A DNA stretch of 64,000 nt, from the NCBI GenBank assembly GCA_963840235.1, contig CAWIYC010000005.1, positions 186,001 to 250,000 of the forward strand, read 5' to 3'. The translations under genes were made by a program, and so were the position numbers. This document shows, piece after piece, positions 17,089-25,727 of the stretch. Each line of letters starts with the position of its first letter. Within the stretch, counting starts at the first letter, position 1. The notes below the pieces were generated by a model. That model saw nothing but the letters and a program-made list of their open reading frames with translations, ran no database searches and was not told the DNA's origin. This stretch comes from JBBRHQ01 sp963840235 (GTDB lineage: Bacteria > Actinomycetota > Thermoleophilia > Solirubrobacterales > 70-9).

Positions 17089-17926
17089 TCGCCGCCAGCA
17101 ACAGCGCCGCGGCGGCCCGCATGCCGCGGGCGTTGGGATGCACCGGCGCCGCCGGGAATCCGGGCAGGAGCGGCTCGACCCATCGTCGCCGCGCCGGCCG
17201 GCAGGGGTCATGGCCGATGCCGGCCCGATACCAATCGACCAGGGTGGCGCCCCCCGCGCGGGCGACGCGGGCCAGCATCCGGTTCAGCTCCCTGCCCTTC
17301 GCCCGCAGCCAGGGAACGTCGGCAACGGCGAAGGGCTGCCGCGGCCAGCAGCCGTCGCCGCTCTCCGGCAGCAGCGGCGGGTAGTTGAGGAGGAAGACCC
17401 TGGCCCGCGGCGAGCGGGCATGGATCGCATCGAGGACCCGGCCGACACGGGGGGCGATCGAGGCGATCCGGCGGCTGAGCCGGTCACGGCCGCCGGAAAC
17501 GTAGTCGCCGCGGCAGGGGTCGTCGTAGGGGTCGAGGGTGAAGCAGTCGCCGAGAACGCCGGAGAAGTCGACGTCGTTGCCACCGATCGTGAGCGAGACA
17601 AGCCGCGTCCGGGGGCGGAGTGCCTCGAGCTGCGGCGGGACCGGATCGCCCGGCGAGATGTCCTGGCGCCGAAACATCTCCGCTGTCCGGGCGCCGCTGC
17701 AGGTGACGTCGCGAAAGGAGTTCCCGCCGAGCGCGGAGGCGAGAAGGTGGGCGTAGTTGGCGTCGGAGCGAAGGCAGCCGGGCGGGCCGGTCGGGAACGG
17801 GATCAGCGGCCCGGCCGAGAAGGAGTCGCCGAGGGCGACGTAGCCGCCGGCCTCCGCGGCGCCGGCCGGCTGCGCCGAGACCGCGACAGCCGCCAGCGCC
17901 GCGAGGAGAATCGCTCTGCGCCTCAT
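17030..17926 (-). CDS. Secreted SGNH-family esterase/lipase
   Basis: A 298-residue protein with a signal peptide (MRRRAILLAALAAVAV, cleavage near AGA-AEA). The SGNH blocks are clear: GDSFSAG with nucleophile Ser35, IGGNDVDF (block III, oxyanion Asn) and VHPNARGM with the catalytic His. Six cysteines in the mature part suggest disulfides, as in streptomycete secreted lipases. ATG 17926 has AAAGGTGG at good distance; a GTG at 17947 is in frame. Substrate unknown, probably ester lipids. Its C terminus overlaps the bioA 3' end. Confidence 0.88.
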   Translation of the reverse strand: MRRRAILLAALAAVAVSAQPAGAAEAGGYVALGDSFSAGPLIPFPTGPPGCLRSDANYAHLLASALGGNSFRDVTCSGARTAEMFRRQDISPGDPVPPQLEALRPRTRLVSLTIGGNDVDFSGVLGDCFTLDPYDDPCRGDYVSGGRDRLSRRIASIAPRVGRVLDAIHARSPRARVFLLNYPPLLPESGDGCWPRQPFAVADVPWLRAKGRELNRMLARVARAGGATLVDWYRAGIGHDPCRPARRRWVEPLLPGFPAAPVHPNARGMRAAAALLLAAIRRPRPAPPAPDPGKMALP

Positions 17927-17951
17927 CCTGGTCCACCTTTCTCTCACACCC

Positions 17952-17970
17952 GCGCCGCGGCTCGCGGCGC
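17952..17970. repeat. Perfect 8-bp GC inverted repeat upstream of the SGNH gene
   Basis: GCGCCGCG and CGCGGCGC are separated by GCT. It lies 26 bp upstream of the SGNH start and could be an operator or a hairpin. GC-only repeats of this size also arise by chance here. Confidence 0.3.
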
Positions 17971-18131
17971 CCGGAGGCGAACCTAGGGCCGACCCGGCGG
18001 GGATCGGGCACCTGCGCGCGATGATTTCGACTCCCGCCGCTCCCTCGGCACAGGCCGAGCGGCTCCGGTCATGGACGCGGCTGCCGCCGGCGGATCACAG
18101 GGCAGGGCCGCAGAGCCGATACTCGGGTGTG

Positions 18132-18695
18132 ATGGATCTCCGCCACGGCCGTAGTAGGGATGTGAGCCAAACCCTGGTCGCACCCGCCAAGGAGATGCCG
18201 GCAGACGCCGATCTCGCTTTCGAGCAGCTCTACCGCTCGAGCCGCGACGACGTCTATGCCTACGTCGCCGGCCTCCTGCGCGACCGCTCGGCCGCCGAGG
18301 ACGTGACCGCGGCCGCCTTCGAGCGCGCCTACCGCAAGCGCTCCCGCTTCGACCCCCGCCGCGGCAGCCCGCGGGCATGGGTATTCGGGATCGCCCGGAA
18401 CGCCGCCCTCGACGAGCTGCGGAGGCGCGGCCGCAGGACCGAGCTGACGGCCGAGCCCGCCGATCAGAGCACCCCGGCGCCGGAGCTGGCCGAGGAGCGC
18501 GAGCGCCGGCTGGCACTGCGTGTCGCGCTCGGCCGTCTCTCGGCGGGCGAGCGTGAGCTCGTCTCGCTCAAGTTCTTCGCCGGTCTCTCGAATACCGAGA
18601 TCGCCGCCACTCTGCGGATCAGCGAGAGCAACGCCGGCACCCGCCTTCACCGAGCCGTCGCCAAGCTGAGGGAGGTCCTCAATGAAGCTCCGTAA
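18132..18695 (+). CDS. ECF-type RNA polymerase sigma factor
   Basis: About 187 residues with sigma region 2 (FEQLYRSSRDDVYAYVAGLL...AAFERAYRK...AWVFGIARNAALDELRR) and region 4 (LSAGERELVSLKFFAGLSNTEIAATL...AGTRLHRAV). The family redirects RNA polymerase to a small regulon, often for envelope stress. The start is uncertain: ATG 18132 was chosen, but ATG 18021 and GTG 18162 are in frame. The next gene begins 14 bp before this stop, so the two are co-translated and the neighbour is the likely partner regulator. Confidence 0.9.
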   Translation: MDLRHGRSRDVSQTLVAPAKEMPADADLAFEQLYRSSRDDVYAYVAGLLRDRSAAEDVTAAAFERAYRKRSRFDPRRGSPRAWVFGIARNAALDELRRRGRRTELTAEPADQSTPAPELAEERERRLALRVALGRLSAGERELVSLKFFAGLSNTEIAATLRISESNAGTRLHRAVAKLREVLNEAP

Positions 18696-19926
18696 AGACG
18701 ATCCCGCCCTCGACCCCGGGATCGAGCGCGAGCTCGAGGCACTCGAGGCCGCGCTCGCCGGGGAGCCGGTGGACCCCGACCTGACCGACCTGGCCGAGCT
18801 CGCGACCGGGCTGCGGGAGATGCGGCCCTCGCCGAGCCGGGAATTCGCCGCCGGGCTCGACTCCGCCGCCGCCGCGGGCTTCGGCGGGCACCAGGGCCCT
18901 TTCGCCGGACTGACCGCCAGGCTGGGCGGCATCCCGCCGCGGCGGGCGCTGCTGACCGCCGGGGCGGGGGCCTTCGCCGCGATCGTCGTCGCCACCGCCG
19001 TCGTCTCGGTCGGCGGCTCGGGAACCGGCGGCGCCCCGGACTCCGGCGGAGATGACGGGGGCGCGGGGCTCTACAGGGCGGTGGCGCCCAGCGAATCACC
19101 CGCCCCGCAGGCAGCAGCAGGCTCCGCCGCAACAGGCTCCGGTGCCAGGGCCAACGCCACCGGCACCGCCGCCGAGGCGGCCCAGGCCAGAATCGCCCCC
19201 CCGCCCGCTGCGAGCGGTCCCTTCGCCTCGAAGCAGGGCAGGCGCGCGGTCGAGCGCTCGGCCCAGCTCGTCCTCGGCACCGACCCCGAGGGCGTGCACC
19301 CGGCCGCGGACCGGGTTTTCGCGACTGTCGGGCGCTACGACGGGATCGTCCTCTCCTCCTCGATCCGCGACGGCGGCTCCGGCGACGCCGGGGCAGACTT
19401 CTCGCTGCTGATCCCCAGCGACCGCCTCAGCCCGGCGCTGGCCGATCTCTCAGCGATCGCCGAGGTCCGCTCACGCGAGGAGAGCGCTCAGGACATCACC
19501 GCCCCCACCGTGACCGTCGGTGAGCGCCTCCGCGACGCCCGGGCCGAGGTCGAGGGCCTGCTGAAGCAGCTGGCCGGGGCAGACACGGACTCCGAGCGGG
19601 CCGCGGTCAAGGCCCAGCTCCGCTTCCAGAGGCAACGGGTGGCCTCCCTCCGGGCCTCGCTCAGCGATCTGCGGCGCCGCGCCAGCTTCTCGCGGGTGTC
19701 GGTGCAGCTCCTCACCGGCGACGCCTCGGCCTTCCCGTCCTCGGGCTCCGATCGGTGGACGATCGGCGACGCTGTCAGCGACGCCGGCCGCATCCTCGCG
19801 GTCGCGGCCGGGGTGATCCTGGTAGGCCTCGCGGTGCTGGCGCCGATTGCCCTGATCGCTGCGCTGACCTGGCTCGGCCGCCGCGCCTGGGTGCGCGCCG
19901 GGCGCGAGCGGGCGCTGGAGCACTGA
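18682..19926 (+). CDS. Membrane protein fusing a putative anti-sigma N terminus to a DUF4349 domain
   Basis: The 414-residue product begins with an acidic cytoplasmic part (residues 1-90), followed by a membrane helix (about 92-112) and a low-complexity Ala/Gly/Pro linker (about 113-175). A DUF4349-type region follows, with ERSAQLVLGTD, a coiled coil (about 270-330) and the segment RASFSRVSVQLL. Near the C terminus is a second hydrophobic hairpin (about 358-395). The position directly after an ECF sigma gene, with 14-bp overlap, suggests that the N-terminal part holds the sigma factor. No zinc HxxxCxxC motif is present. DUF4349 function is unknown. The anti-sigma role is inference. Confidence 0.75.
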   Translation: MKLRKDDPALDPGIERELEALEAALAGEPVDPDLTDLAELATGLREMRPSPSREFAAGLDSAAAAGFGGHQGPFAGLTARLGGIPPRRALLTAGAGAFAAIVVATAVVSVGGSGTGGAPDSGGDDGGAGLYRAVAPSESPAPQAAAGSAATGSGARANATGTAAEAAQARIAPPPAASGPFASKQGRRAVERSAQLVLGTDPEGVHPAADRVFATVGRYDGIVLSSSIRDGGSGDAGADFSLLIPSDRLSPALADLSAIAEVRSREESAQDITAPTVTVGERLRDARAEVEGLLKQLAGADTDSERAAVKAQLRFQRQRVASLRASLSDLRRRASFSRVSVQLLTGDASAFPSSGSDRWTIGDAVSDAGRILAVAAGVILVGLAVLAPIALIAALTWLGRRAWVRAGRERALEH

Positions 19927-19991
19927 CACCGGCGGGGCAACTCCGCTGAGATTCACCCATTGCCGCCCGCGCGGCGGCCGGACCGGGGGAC

Positions 19992-20171
19992 TCAGTCCGT
20001 GTAGGGCTCGAAGTCGGCCTTGCGGGCGCCGCAGACCGGGCAGAACCAGTCGTCGGGAACGTCCTCGAAGGCGGTTCCCGGGGGCACGCCGCCGTCGGGG
20101 TCACCCTCGGCGGGATCGAAGATGAAGCCGCACGAGGTGCAGATCCACTGCTGCTGGGCCGAGGCCTCCAT
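19992..20171 (-). CDS. Rubredoxin
   Basis: A 59-residue one-iron electron carrier. Iron ligands are Cys11/Cys14 (CTSCG) and Cys44/Cys47 (CPVCGARK), with the usual acidic and aromatic residues (FIFDP, DDWFCP). It has its own short gene, convergent with the DUF4349 gene and divergent from the Nudix gene. Redox partner unknown. It closely resembles the second rubredoxin at 29318-29509. Confidence 0.95.
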   Translation of the reverse strand: MEASAQQQWICTSCGFIFDPAEGDPDGGVPPGTAFEDVPDDWFCPVCGARKADFEPYTD

Positions 20172-20303
20172 GGCGCGGGAGAATAGACGAGCGCCGGGTC
20201 GGGAAAGGGGTCCGGGCCGGGGCGGGCCGCGAGCAGATATCGGGCAGGCAGTGGCGGGACAGGCCGTGAAGGAGGCGGGCCGGAGCGGATGTAGGCTGCG
20301 CCG

Positions 20304-20945
20304 ATGGGCGAACCACCCCCCGGCCCGGCAGAGGCGTTCAACGACGGCGAGCCCTCCACCCCCCGCCCCGCCGGCTCGGTGATCCTGCTGCGCCGCGGCG
20401 GAAAGCACGGCGACCGCGCGCTCGAGGTGCTCCTGCTCCAGCGCAGCCACGAAGCCGCCTTCATGCCCCGGGTCTGGGTCTTCCCCGGTGGGGCCGTCGA
20501 TCCCGGGGACGGCGATGGCGAGGGGGGGCTGCGTGCATGCGCCGTGCGCGAGCTGGAGGAGGAGGCGGGGATCAGGCTGGAGCCCGGCGCCGAGCTCGTT
20601 CTGTTCTCGCGGTGGATCACCCCCGAGTTCGTCAAGACCCGCTTCGACGCCTGGTTCTTCCTTGCCCTGGCGCCGGCCCACTCCCCGCCCCAACCGGACG
20701 GCGTCGAGACCGTCGACGCCGCCTGGTACGAACCCCGCGCGGCCCTCGAGGCCCACGCCGCCGACGAGCTGCATCTCGTCTTCCCGACGATCAAGCAACT
20801 CGAGCGGCTGCTCGGGTTCGGGACCTCCGAGGAGGCGATCGAGGCATGCCGCGGCGATGCGGTCGAGCCGATCCTGCCGAAGCTCGTCGGTGGCAGCGAG
20901 GAGACCCGACTCCTGCTCCCGGGGGACCCCGACTACCCTGGCTGA
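20304..20945 (+). CDS. Nudix hydrolase
   Basis: A 213-residue protein with a Nudix fold. The catalytic box is recognisable as GGAVDPGD...RELEEEAGI (about residues 61-90), with a few extra residues in its first half as in NUDT8/NUDT19-type proteins. FMPRVWVFPGG precedes it. Such enzymes hydrolyse nucleoside diphosphate-X compounds such as CoA or ADP-ribose derivatives. The substrate cannot be deduced. It is divergent from the rubredoxin gene. Confidence 0.88.
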   Translation: MGEPPPGPAEAFNDGEPSTPRPAGSVILLRRGGKHGDRALEVLLLQRSHEAAFMPRVWVFPGGAVDPGDGDGEGGLRACAVRELEEEAGIRLEPGAELVLFSRWITPEFVKTRFDAWFFLALAPAHSPPQPDGVETVDAAWYEPRAALEAHAADELHLVFPTIKQLERLLGFGTSEEAIEACRGDAVEPILPKLVGGSEETRLLLPGDPDYPG

Positions 20946-20987
20946 GGCCCCGCCCCCCGGCCTCCCCGTCCCGGTAGGTTTCAGCCA

Positions 20988-21959
20988 ATGACCCGGACGC
21001 TCCCGCAAGAGGTCCGCGACGTGTTCGCGAAGTTCATCACCACCGAGTTCGTCACCGTGGACGCCAAGGGGCAGCCGATCGCCTGGCCGCTGACCCCCTA
21101 CTACACCGACGGCGCCCCGGTGATCGAGGTCACGACGGGGGTCGGCTACCCGAAGAAGGCCGAGGACGCGAGGCGCAACCCGCGGGTGGCGCTGCTCTTC
21201 TCCGACCCCACCGGCTCCGGGATCGAGAACGAGATCCGGGTCCTGGTCCAGGGCACAGCGGTGATCGACGACGCCGACCTGCGGGCAAACCGTGAGCGCT
21301 ACCGCCGCGAATCGGTCCGGAAGCTGCCGGCGACGCAGGAGATGATGCCGCCGAAGCTGGTCGAGGGCCTGTTCGGCTGGTACTACGAGCGCCTCTACAT
21401 CCGGGTGCGACCCGAGCGGATCTTCGTCTGGGCCGGCGAGGGAGCCGAGCCGCAGGTCTTCGACTCCCACATGGAGGAGGTCCGCTCCGGCCACATCGAG
21501 GAGCCCAAGCAACCCCATGCGCCGCTGCAGAGCGGGGTGCCGGCGTGGGACCCGCGGATCGAGGAGCTGGGCCAGCGCCATCCGACGGCGGCGCTGGCCT
21601 GGGTCGCCCCGGACGGCTTCCCCCTGGCGATGCGGGTCGCGGTCCGTCCCGATCGCACCGAGCGGCGGATCGCGGTCGAGGACGTCCCGGCCGGGCTTCC
21701 GCTGGAGCCGGGCCGTGCCTGCCTCACCGCCCATGCCCACCACCCGGACTTCAAATGGCAGGAGAACTTCCAGGTCCGCGGCGACCTCGTCGAGGGCGAC
21801 GAGGGCTGGGCGCTGGTCCCCCGCAGGATCATCGGCGGCTTCGAGCTGCCGAAGGAGAGCGAGTTCGCCCGTTACCGGCGCAACATGGGCAAGTCGGTTC
21901 GCTTCTACCGGACCCGGAGGAGGGTGCTGAAGGAGCGCGCGGCGCGAGCCGGCCGCTAG
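20988..21959 (+). CDS. PPOX (flavin/F420-binding split-barrel) family protein, two barrels
   Basis: The 323-residue protein appears to contain two consecutive split-barrel units. The first (about residues 1-150) has FITTEFVTVDAKGQPIAWPL and NPRVALLFSDP, typical of pyridoxamine-phosphate-oxidase-like flavin or F420 proteins. A second, more diverged unit (about 185-320) starts HPTAALAWVAPDGFPL. Likely a flavin- or F420-dependent reductase of unknown substrate. It follows the Nudix gene by 42 bp in the same direction. Confidence 0.7.
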   Translation: MTRTLPQEVRDVFAKFITTEFVTVDAKGQPIAWPLTPYYTDGAPVIEVTTGVGYPKKAEDARRNPRVALLFSDPTGSGIENEIRVLVQGTAVIDDADLRANRERYRRESVRKLPATQEMMPPKLVEGLFGWYYERLYIRVRPERIFVWAGEGAEPQVFDSHMEEVRSGHIEEPKQPHAPLQSGVPAWDPRIEELGQRHPTAALAWVAPDGFPLAMRVAVRPDRTERRIAVEDVPAGLPLEPGRACLTAHAHHPDFKWQENFQVRGDLVEGDEGWALVPRRIIGGFELPKESEFARYRRNMGKSVRFYRTRRRVLKERAARAGR

Positions 21960-21963
21960 GCGC

Positions 21964-22635
21964 CTACTCGGCGGGGAAGGGCTCGAGGCCGGCGAACCAG
22001 GGCCCGGGGGGATAGGCGTGGATCCCCTCCTCCTCCATCTCCGCCCGCAAGCGGCGGAAGAGCTGGCCGGCGTTTGCCAGCGCCGCCTTGAGCTCGGCTT
22101 CGCTTCGCTCGCGCAACTTCCACAGGAACCAGAGCTGGCGGTCGTTGATGCCGAAGTCGATCTCGTTTTCGATCGAGATCACCCAACCGAGGAAGCCGGG
22201 GCTGAAGAGCTCGCGCAGGGCCACCGGGTCGTACTCGCTGGGAACGGTGGCGAGGAAGCGCTTGTTGAAGTCGATCGACTCGAACTCGACCTTGCGGCCG
22301 AGACGCTGCATCACCTTCTCGCCGGCGCCCTCTATCGATTCGACGTTGAAGGCGGGAACCACCTTCGCCAGGTCGGGCATGTGCGCCTTGGCGAGGATGG
22401 CCGCCGGCAGCACCTCCTTGTTGAAGAGGCGCCCCACCTCGCGCTCGTCGGCGTCGCAGCTTGCCCCCCAGAACTCCTGGTTCTCGGCCAGGCAGCCGGT
22501 GAGCCTGTTGGTGCCGCCGACGCAGAGCGCGACGGGGCCGTCCTTGGGGTTGATCCCCCCCACCGGCTCGTAGGTGAGGCCGCTGCGCTCGCCGAAGCGG
22601 CGGACGGTGTCCGCCCAGGCATCCGACTGGCTCAA
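21964..22635 (-). CDS. Conserved-looking protein of unknown function
   Basis: A 223-residue soluble-looking protein. No catalytic motif was recognised. The stretch EFESIDFNKRFLATV...RELFSPGFLGWV resembles the core of DUF3137-type proteins, a group often found with LemA; a LemA gene lies 550 bp away. That link is tentative. Start is TTG 22635, the only usable start before the conserved part. It is convergent with the PPOX-like gene (4 bp apart) and in the same direction as the SCP2 gene upstream. Confidence 0.55.
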   Translation of the reverse strand: MSQSDAWADTVRRFGERSGLTYEPVGGINPKDGPVALCVGGTNRLTGCLAENQEFWGASCDADEREVGRLFNKEVLPAAILAKAHMPDLAKVVPAFNVESIEGAGEKVMQRLGRKVEFESIDFNKRFLATVPSEYDPVALRELFSPGFLGWVISIENEIDFGINDRQLWFLWKLRERSEAELKAALANAGQLFRRLRAEMEEEGIHAYPPGPWFAGLEPFPAE

Positions 22636-22675
22636 GGCGCTGCCTCGCGGCGAGCGGCGAAGTCCCCCGCCGACG

Positions 22676-23092
22676 TCAATCGTCGATCAGGTCCTCGCGG
22701 CCGTCGGCCTCGAGCTGCGCGCGGTAGCGGGGAAATACGGGCTTGGTCAACGGCACCAGCTTGAGGATCTTCGCGTGCGGGCCCTTCGTCTTGATCTCGC
22801 CGCGGGCGATGGCCATGGTCACGTTCACCTTGCCGAGCCAGAAGCGGTGGGCCGTGTCGGCCTTCATCCGCATCGTCACCTCCGGCTCCATCTCGGTCTC
22901 GCCGAAGTCGACGTCGCCCGGCTGACCCTCCTCGAGGCGCACGGTGATGGTCGAGTCGGGCTCGGAGTAGTCGTACTGGACGATCGTGTTCGCCTTGCGG
23001 AACCTGGGACCCAGCTCCTCGTCTTCGGCCAACTCGACGAACATCTTGCCGACCGTGTCGTAGACCTCCTGGGCGTCCTTGAAATACGCCAA
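22676..23092 (-). CDS. SCP2 sterol-binding-domain protein
   Basis: A 138-residue single SCP2 domain, a hydrophobic-pocket fold that binds lipids or acyl-CoA. Characteristic are the alternating strand DSTITVRLEEGQPGDVDFG and the ending AIARGEIKTKGPHAKILKLVPL. The start is TTG 23092, well supported by GGAGAGG a few bases upstream. It is the first of two minus-strand genes and divergent from lemA (90 bp between starts). Confidence 0.85.
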   Translation of the reverse strand: MAYFKDAQEVYDTVGKMFVELAEDEELGPRFRKANTIVQYDYSEPDSTITVRLEEGQPGDVDFGETEMEPEVTMRMKADTAHRFWLGKVNVTMAIARGEIKTKGPHAKILKLVPLTKPVFPRYRAQLEADGREDLIDD

Positions 23093-23181
23093 AGAACCTC
23101 TCCTTCTGCCGTTTCCCGAATCCTACTTTCAGTCCCGCCCTCTAGGATTCCGTGCTCCAGGCAATCTCGACAGGAGCCTCA

Positions 23182-23871
23182 ATGACCATCGCCCTCATCG
23201 TCATCGCCGCAATTCTCGTGGTGCTCGTCCTCTACTTCATCGGCAAGCGCAACTCGATCATCGCCTCGCGCAACCGCGTGGACGAATCATGGAGCGGGAT
23301 CGACGTGCAGCTGAAGCGGCGCCACGACCTCGTTCCCAACCTGGTCGAGACGGTGAAGGGCTACGCCTCGCACGAGAAGGAAGTCTTCGAGAAGGCGACC
23401 AAGGCGCGGGCCGAGGCGATGTCTGCGCACGGCCCCGCCCAGGCCGGCGCGGCCGAGGCCAACCTGACCGGCGCCCTCACAGACCTGCGCGCCGTGGCCG
23501 AGAACTACCCGCAGCTGCGGGCGACGGAGAACTTCCAGCAACTCAGCCGCCAGCTCTCCGAGCTCGAGGACGAGATCCAGGCCTCGCGCCGGATCTACAA
23601 CTCGAACGTGCAGTCATACAACACCTCGATCCAGCAGTTCCCGGGCTCGGTCATCGCCAACCAGAGCGGCTTCACCCCGCGCGAGTTCTTCGAGATCGAG
23701 AACGCCGCCGAGCGCGAGCCGGTCCAGGTCAGCTTCGGCGACTCGGCGCCGGAAGCTCCGGCGGCTCCAGCGGCCACCGCCGCGCCGGAAGCCTCCCCCG
23801 CGCCGGAAGCCCCCGCAGGGCCGGCCCCCCCGAGCCCCCCCGCCGGTGGAGACCCGCCCGAAGCGAACTGA
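23182..23871 (+). CDS. LemA family protein
   Basis: A 229-residue membrane-anchored protein. One N-terminal helix (residues 3-24) is followed by the LemA helical core with RNRVDESWSGIDVQLKRRHD and LVPNLVETVKGYASHE, then ENFQQLSRQLSELEDEI and YNTSIQQFPGSVIA. After about residue 185 a long Pro/Ala-rich tail extends the protein beyond usual LemA length. ATG 23182 has AGGAG 5 nt upstream, which decides the start; the frame is open back to 23152. LemA function is unknown. The stop codon is embedded in a hairpin. Confidence 0.92.
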   Translation: MTIALIVIAAILVVLVLYFIGKRNSIIASRNRVDESWSGIDVQLKRRHDLVPNLVETVKGYASHEKEVFEKATKARAEAMSAHGPAQAGAAEANLTGALTDLRAVAENYPQLRATENFQQLSRQLSELEDEIQASRRIYNSNVQSYNTSIQQFPGSVIANQSGFTPREFFEIENAAEREPVQVSFGDSAPEAPAAPAATAAPEASPAPEAPAGPAPPSPPAGGDPPEAN

Positions 23872-23913
23872 AGCCATTTCCCTCCACCCCTCGGGCAAAA
23901 ATGGCGTCAGTTC
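23865..23913. terminator. Inverted repeat between convergent genes
   Basis: Arms 23865-23879 and 23899-23913 pair over 15 bp with one mismatch. The lemA TGA stop lies inside the left arm. The convergent cupredoxin gene ends at 23935. It is likely a bidirectional terminator. Confidence 0.7.
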
Positions 23914-23934
23914 GAGGGGGGTGGGGCGAAGTGC

Positions 23935-24669
23935 CTAGCGGCCCACGGGCGGCAGGATCTGGAACTTGCGCACTTTCGGATTACTCTCGTTGGCGCTGAG
24001 ATCGGTGCCTCGGAGGTAGGCGACGTAGCGTCCCGGGCGGGCGCGGAAATGCTTGCGGGCGGCGCCGAAGCGGACGTCGTTGAAGCCGACGTAGCCGGTC
24101 CACTGGGACCAGCCCGCGAAGCGGCGGCCACCGCCGGGCTGGAGGCGGAAGTACTCGGCGTCGATGCGCGCCCGCTCGTCGAGGGCGAAGTGCATGGCGG
24201 TGCCGCGGTGGCGGAAGGAATTGCGGTCAAGACGGATCGAGCCGACCACGGGCGCCTTCAGGTCGAAGTTGTTACTGGGGATCGGGTCGGGCTCGCTCAC
24301 CGGGTCGCCCGGTGTCGAGGAGACGACCACCTCTCCCCTGACGAAGGGGTGCAGCTTGCACTCGAACTCGAAGGTCCCGGGGTTGTCGAAGGTGAGCCGA
24401 TAGCTGTCGCCCAGCTTGTGCTTGGGCAGCGCCGTCGTGGGATCCGAGTCCCAACCCTGGTCGTTGGCGGAGGCGCCGGTGACGGAATGGATCGTGTCGG
24501 GGCCGATCCAGTGCCAGGTGACGTGCTCGCCGAGGTCGATGTTGACAACCGGCGGTGACCACTTGAAATCGCCGATCGCGACCCTGCGGTTGGTGGCGCC
24601 GGCGCTGGGGACGAAGGTGAGGGTGATAGCCAGGGCCGCCACCAGGACGGCGGGAGCGCGCCGTCTCAC
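23935..24669 (-). CDS. Secreted plastocyanin-like cupredoxin with C-terminal extension
   Basis: A 244-residue protein with a signal peptide (cleavage near AGA-TNR). A cupredoxin domain (about residues 27-118) shows type 1 copper ligands: His in DTIHSVTG, then Cys and His in FECKLHPFVRG. The axial Met is not obvious. A second beta-rich domain of about 110 residues follows (SIRLDRNSFRHRG...YVAYLRGTDL), typical of secreted proteins with an unnamed beta-sandwich. GTG 24669 overlaps the oxidase stop (GTGA). It is the last gene of the copper operon and could be electron donor or acceptor of the oxidase (inference). Confidence 0.85.
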   Translation of the reverse strand: MRRRAPAVLVAALAITLTFVPSAGATNRRVAIGDFKWSPPVVNIDLGEHVTWHWIGPDTIHSVTGASANDQGWDSDPTTALPKHKLGDSYRLTFDNPGTFEFECKLHPFVRGEVVVSSTPGDPVSEPDPIPSNNFDLKAPVVGSIRLDRNSFRHRGTAMHFALDERARIDAEYFRLQPGGGRRFAGWSQWTGYVGFNDVRFGAARKHFRARPGRYVAYLRGTDLSANESNPKVRKFQILPPVGR

Positions 24670-25721
24670 GGGTCGACGATGTACCAGCCGTTCATCCCCA
24701 TATGCAGGTGGGTGAAGACGTGGCAGTGGTAGAACCAGCGCCCGGGGTTGTCCTCGACGAACCCGAGCGAGTAGGAGTCGCCGGGCCCGAGCGTCTGGTT
24801 GTCGATTACGCGGCCGTCCGCGTCGGTCCAGCGGTGGCCGTGGACGTGGAAGGTGTGGAAGTCGTTGTCGATCGCGAGGACGTGGAAGGCGACGTCATCG
24901 CCGGCCTTGGAGCGGAAGGTCGGGGTGTTGCCGGGGTAGGAGCGCCCGTTGATGCAGGAGAAGGCGGTGTTGAGGTGGGTCGCTACCGGGGCGAAGGAGT
25001 GCATGGCGACGATGAACTCGCGGTCGGGCTTGGGCGCCCCCGCCGGGCGGATGATCATCGGCCCGAAGAGGCCCTTGAAGACCGGCAGCGGGTCCATCGG
25101 CCCGTGGTCGTGGTAGAGCCAGGTCCCCTCGGTGCCGGGGCGGGCGTCCCAGACGTACTTGAAGGTCCGGTTCTTCTGGACGAAGCCGCCGGGGTCGGTG
25201 AACTTGCCCTTGTAGGCGCCGTCCATCTCGACGTCGTAGAAGGCGCCATGGGGGTGCATCGTCACCGGGACGCTGAGGCGGTTCTGGAAGTGGACGACGA
25301 TCGAGTCGCCGGTCTCGGCCTCGATCAGCGGGCCCGGGATCGTCGCCGGCCCCATCGGCGCGGCGAAGCCGGGCGTGTAGCGGCGGTAGGCGTAGGCGGT
25401 GAAGGTCGTCTTACCCCGCACCGGCTTGTTCATCATCTGATCACGGCCGGTGGGGACGATGTTCCACTTCACCGGCTCGGCCCGGATCCAGTATTCGCGG
25501 ACCGTCGAGCTGGTGGTCGCGGCGAACACCGTCTTCGCCCTGGCACCGCTCTCCGCCTTGGCCTCGGCCGCCGCCACCTTGGGTGGGACCGGTACGCCTG
25601 CGGCCAGCTTCGGCACGTCGGCCCCCTTGTCGAGGAAGACCTTCTGCCCGGCCAGGGTGCAGAGGAAGAGGCCTCCCGCCCCCGCGAGGAAATCGCGACG
25701 ATCGACCGGATCCGGGCCCAT
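24666..25721 (-). CDS. Tat-exported two-domain-like multicopper oxidase
   Basis: A 351-residue protein starting with a twin-arginine signal (RRDFLAGAGG, residues 8-17). Copper motifs occur in order: HPHGAFYD, WLYHDH, HTFHVHGH and the type 1/type 3 motif HCHVFTHLHMGM at the C terminus. All four multicopper-oxidase motifs are present. At 351 residues it is shorter than three-domain laccases and fits small two-domain laccase or nitrite-reductase-like architectures. It should oxidise a metal ion or organic and reduce O2 outside the cell. It sits between two cupredoxin genes. Substrate unknown. Confidence 0.9.
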   Translation of the reverse strand: MGPDPVDRRDFLAGAGGLFLCTLAGQKVFLDKGADVPKLAAGVPVPPKVAAAEAKAESGARAKTVFAATTSSTVREYWIRAEPVKWNIVPTGRDQMMNKPVRGKTTFTAYAYRRYTPGFAAPMGPATIPGPLIEAETGDSIVVHFQNRLSVPVTMHPHGAFYDVEMDGAYKGKFTDPGGFVQKNRTFKYVWDARPGTEGTWLYHDHGPMDPLPVFKGLFGPMIIRPAGAPKPDREFIVAMHSFAPVATHLNTAFSCINGRSYPGNTPTFRSKAGDDVAFHVLAIDNDFHTFHVHGHRWTDADGRVIDNQTLGPGDSYSLGFVEDNPGRWFYHCHVFTHLHMGMNGWYIVDP

Positions 25722-25727
25722 GGCCGA

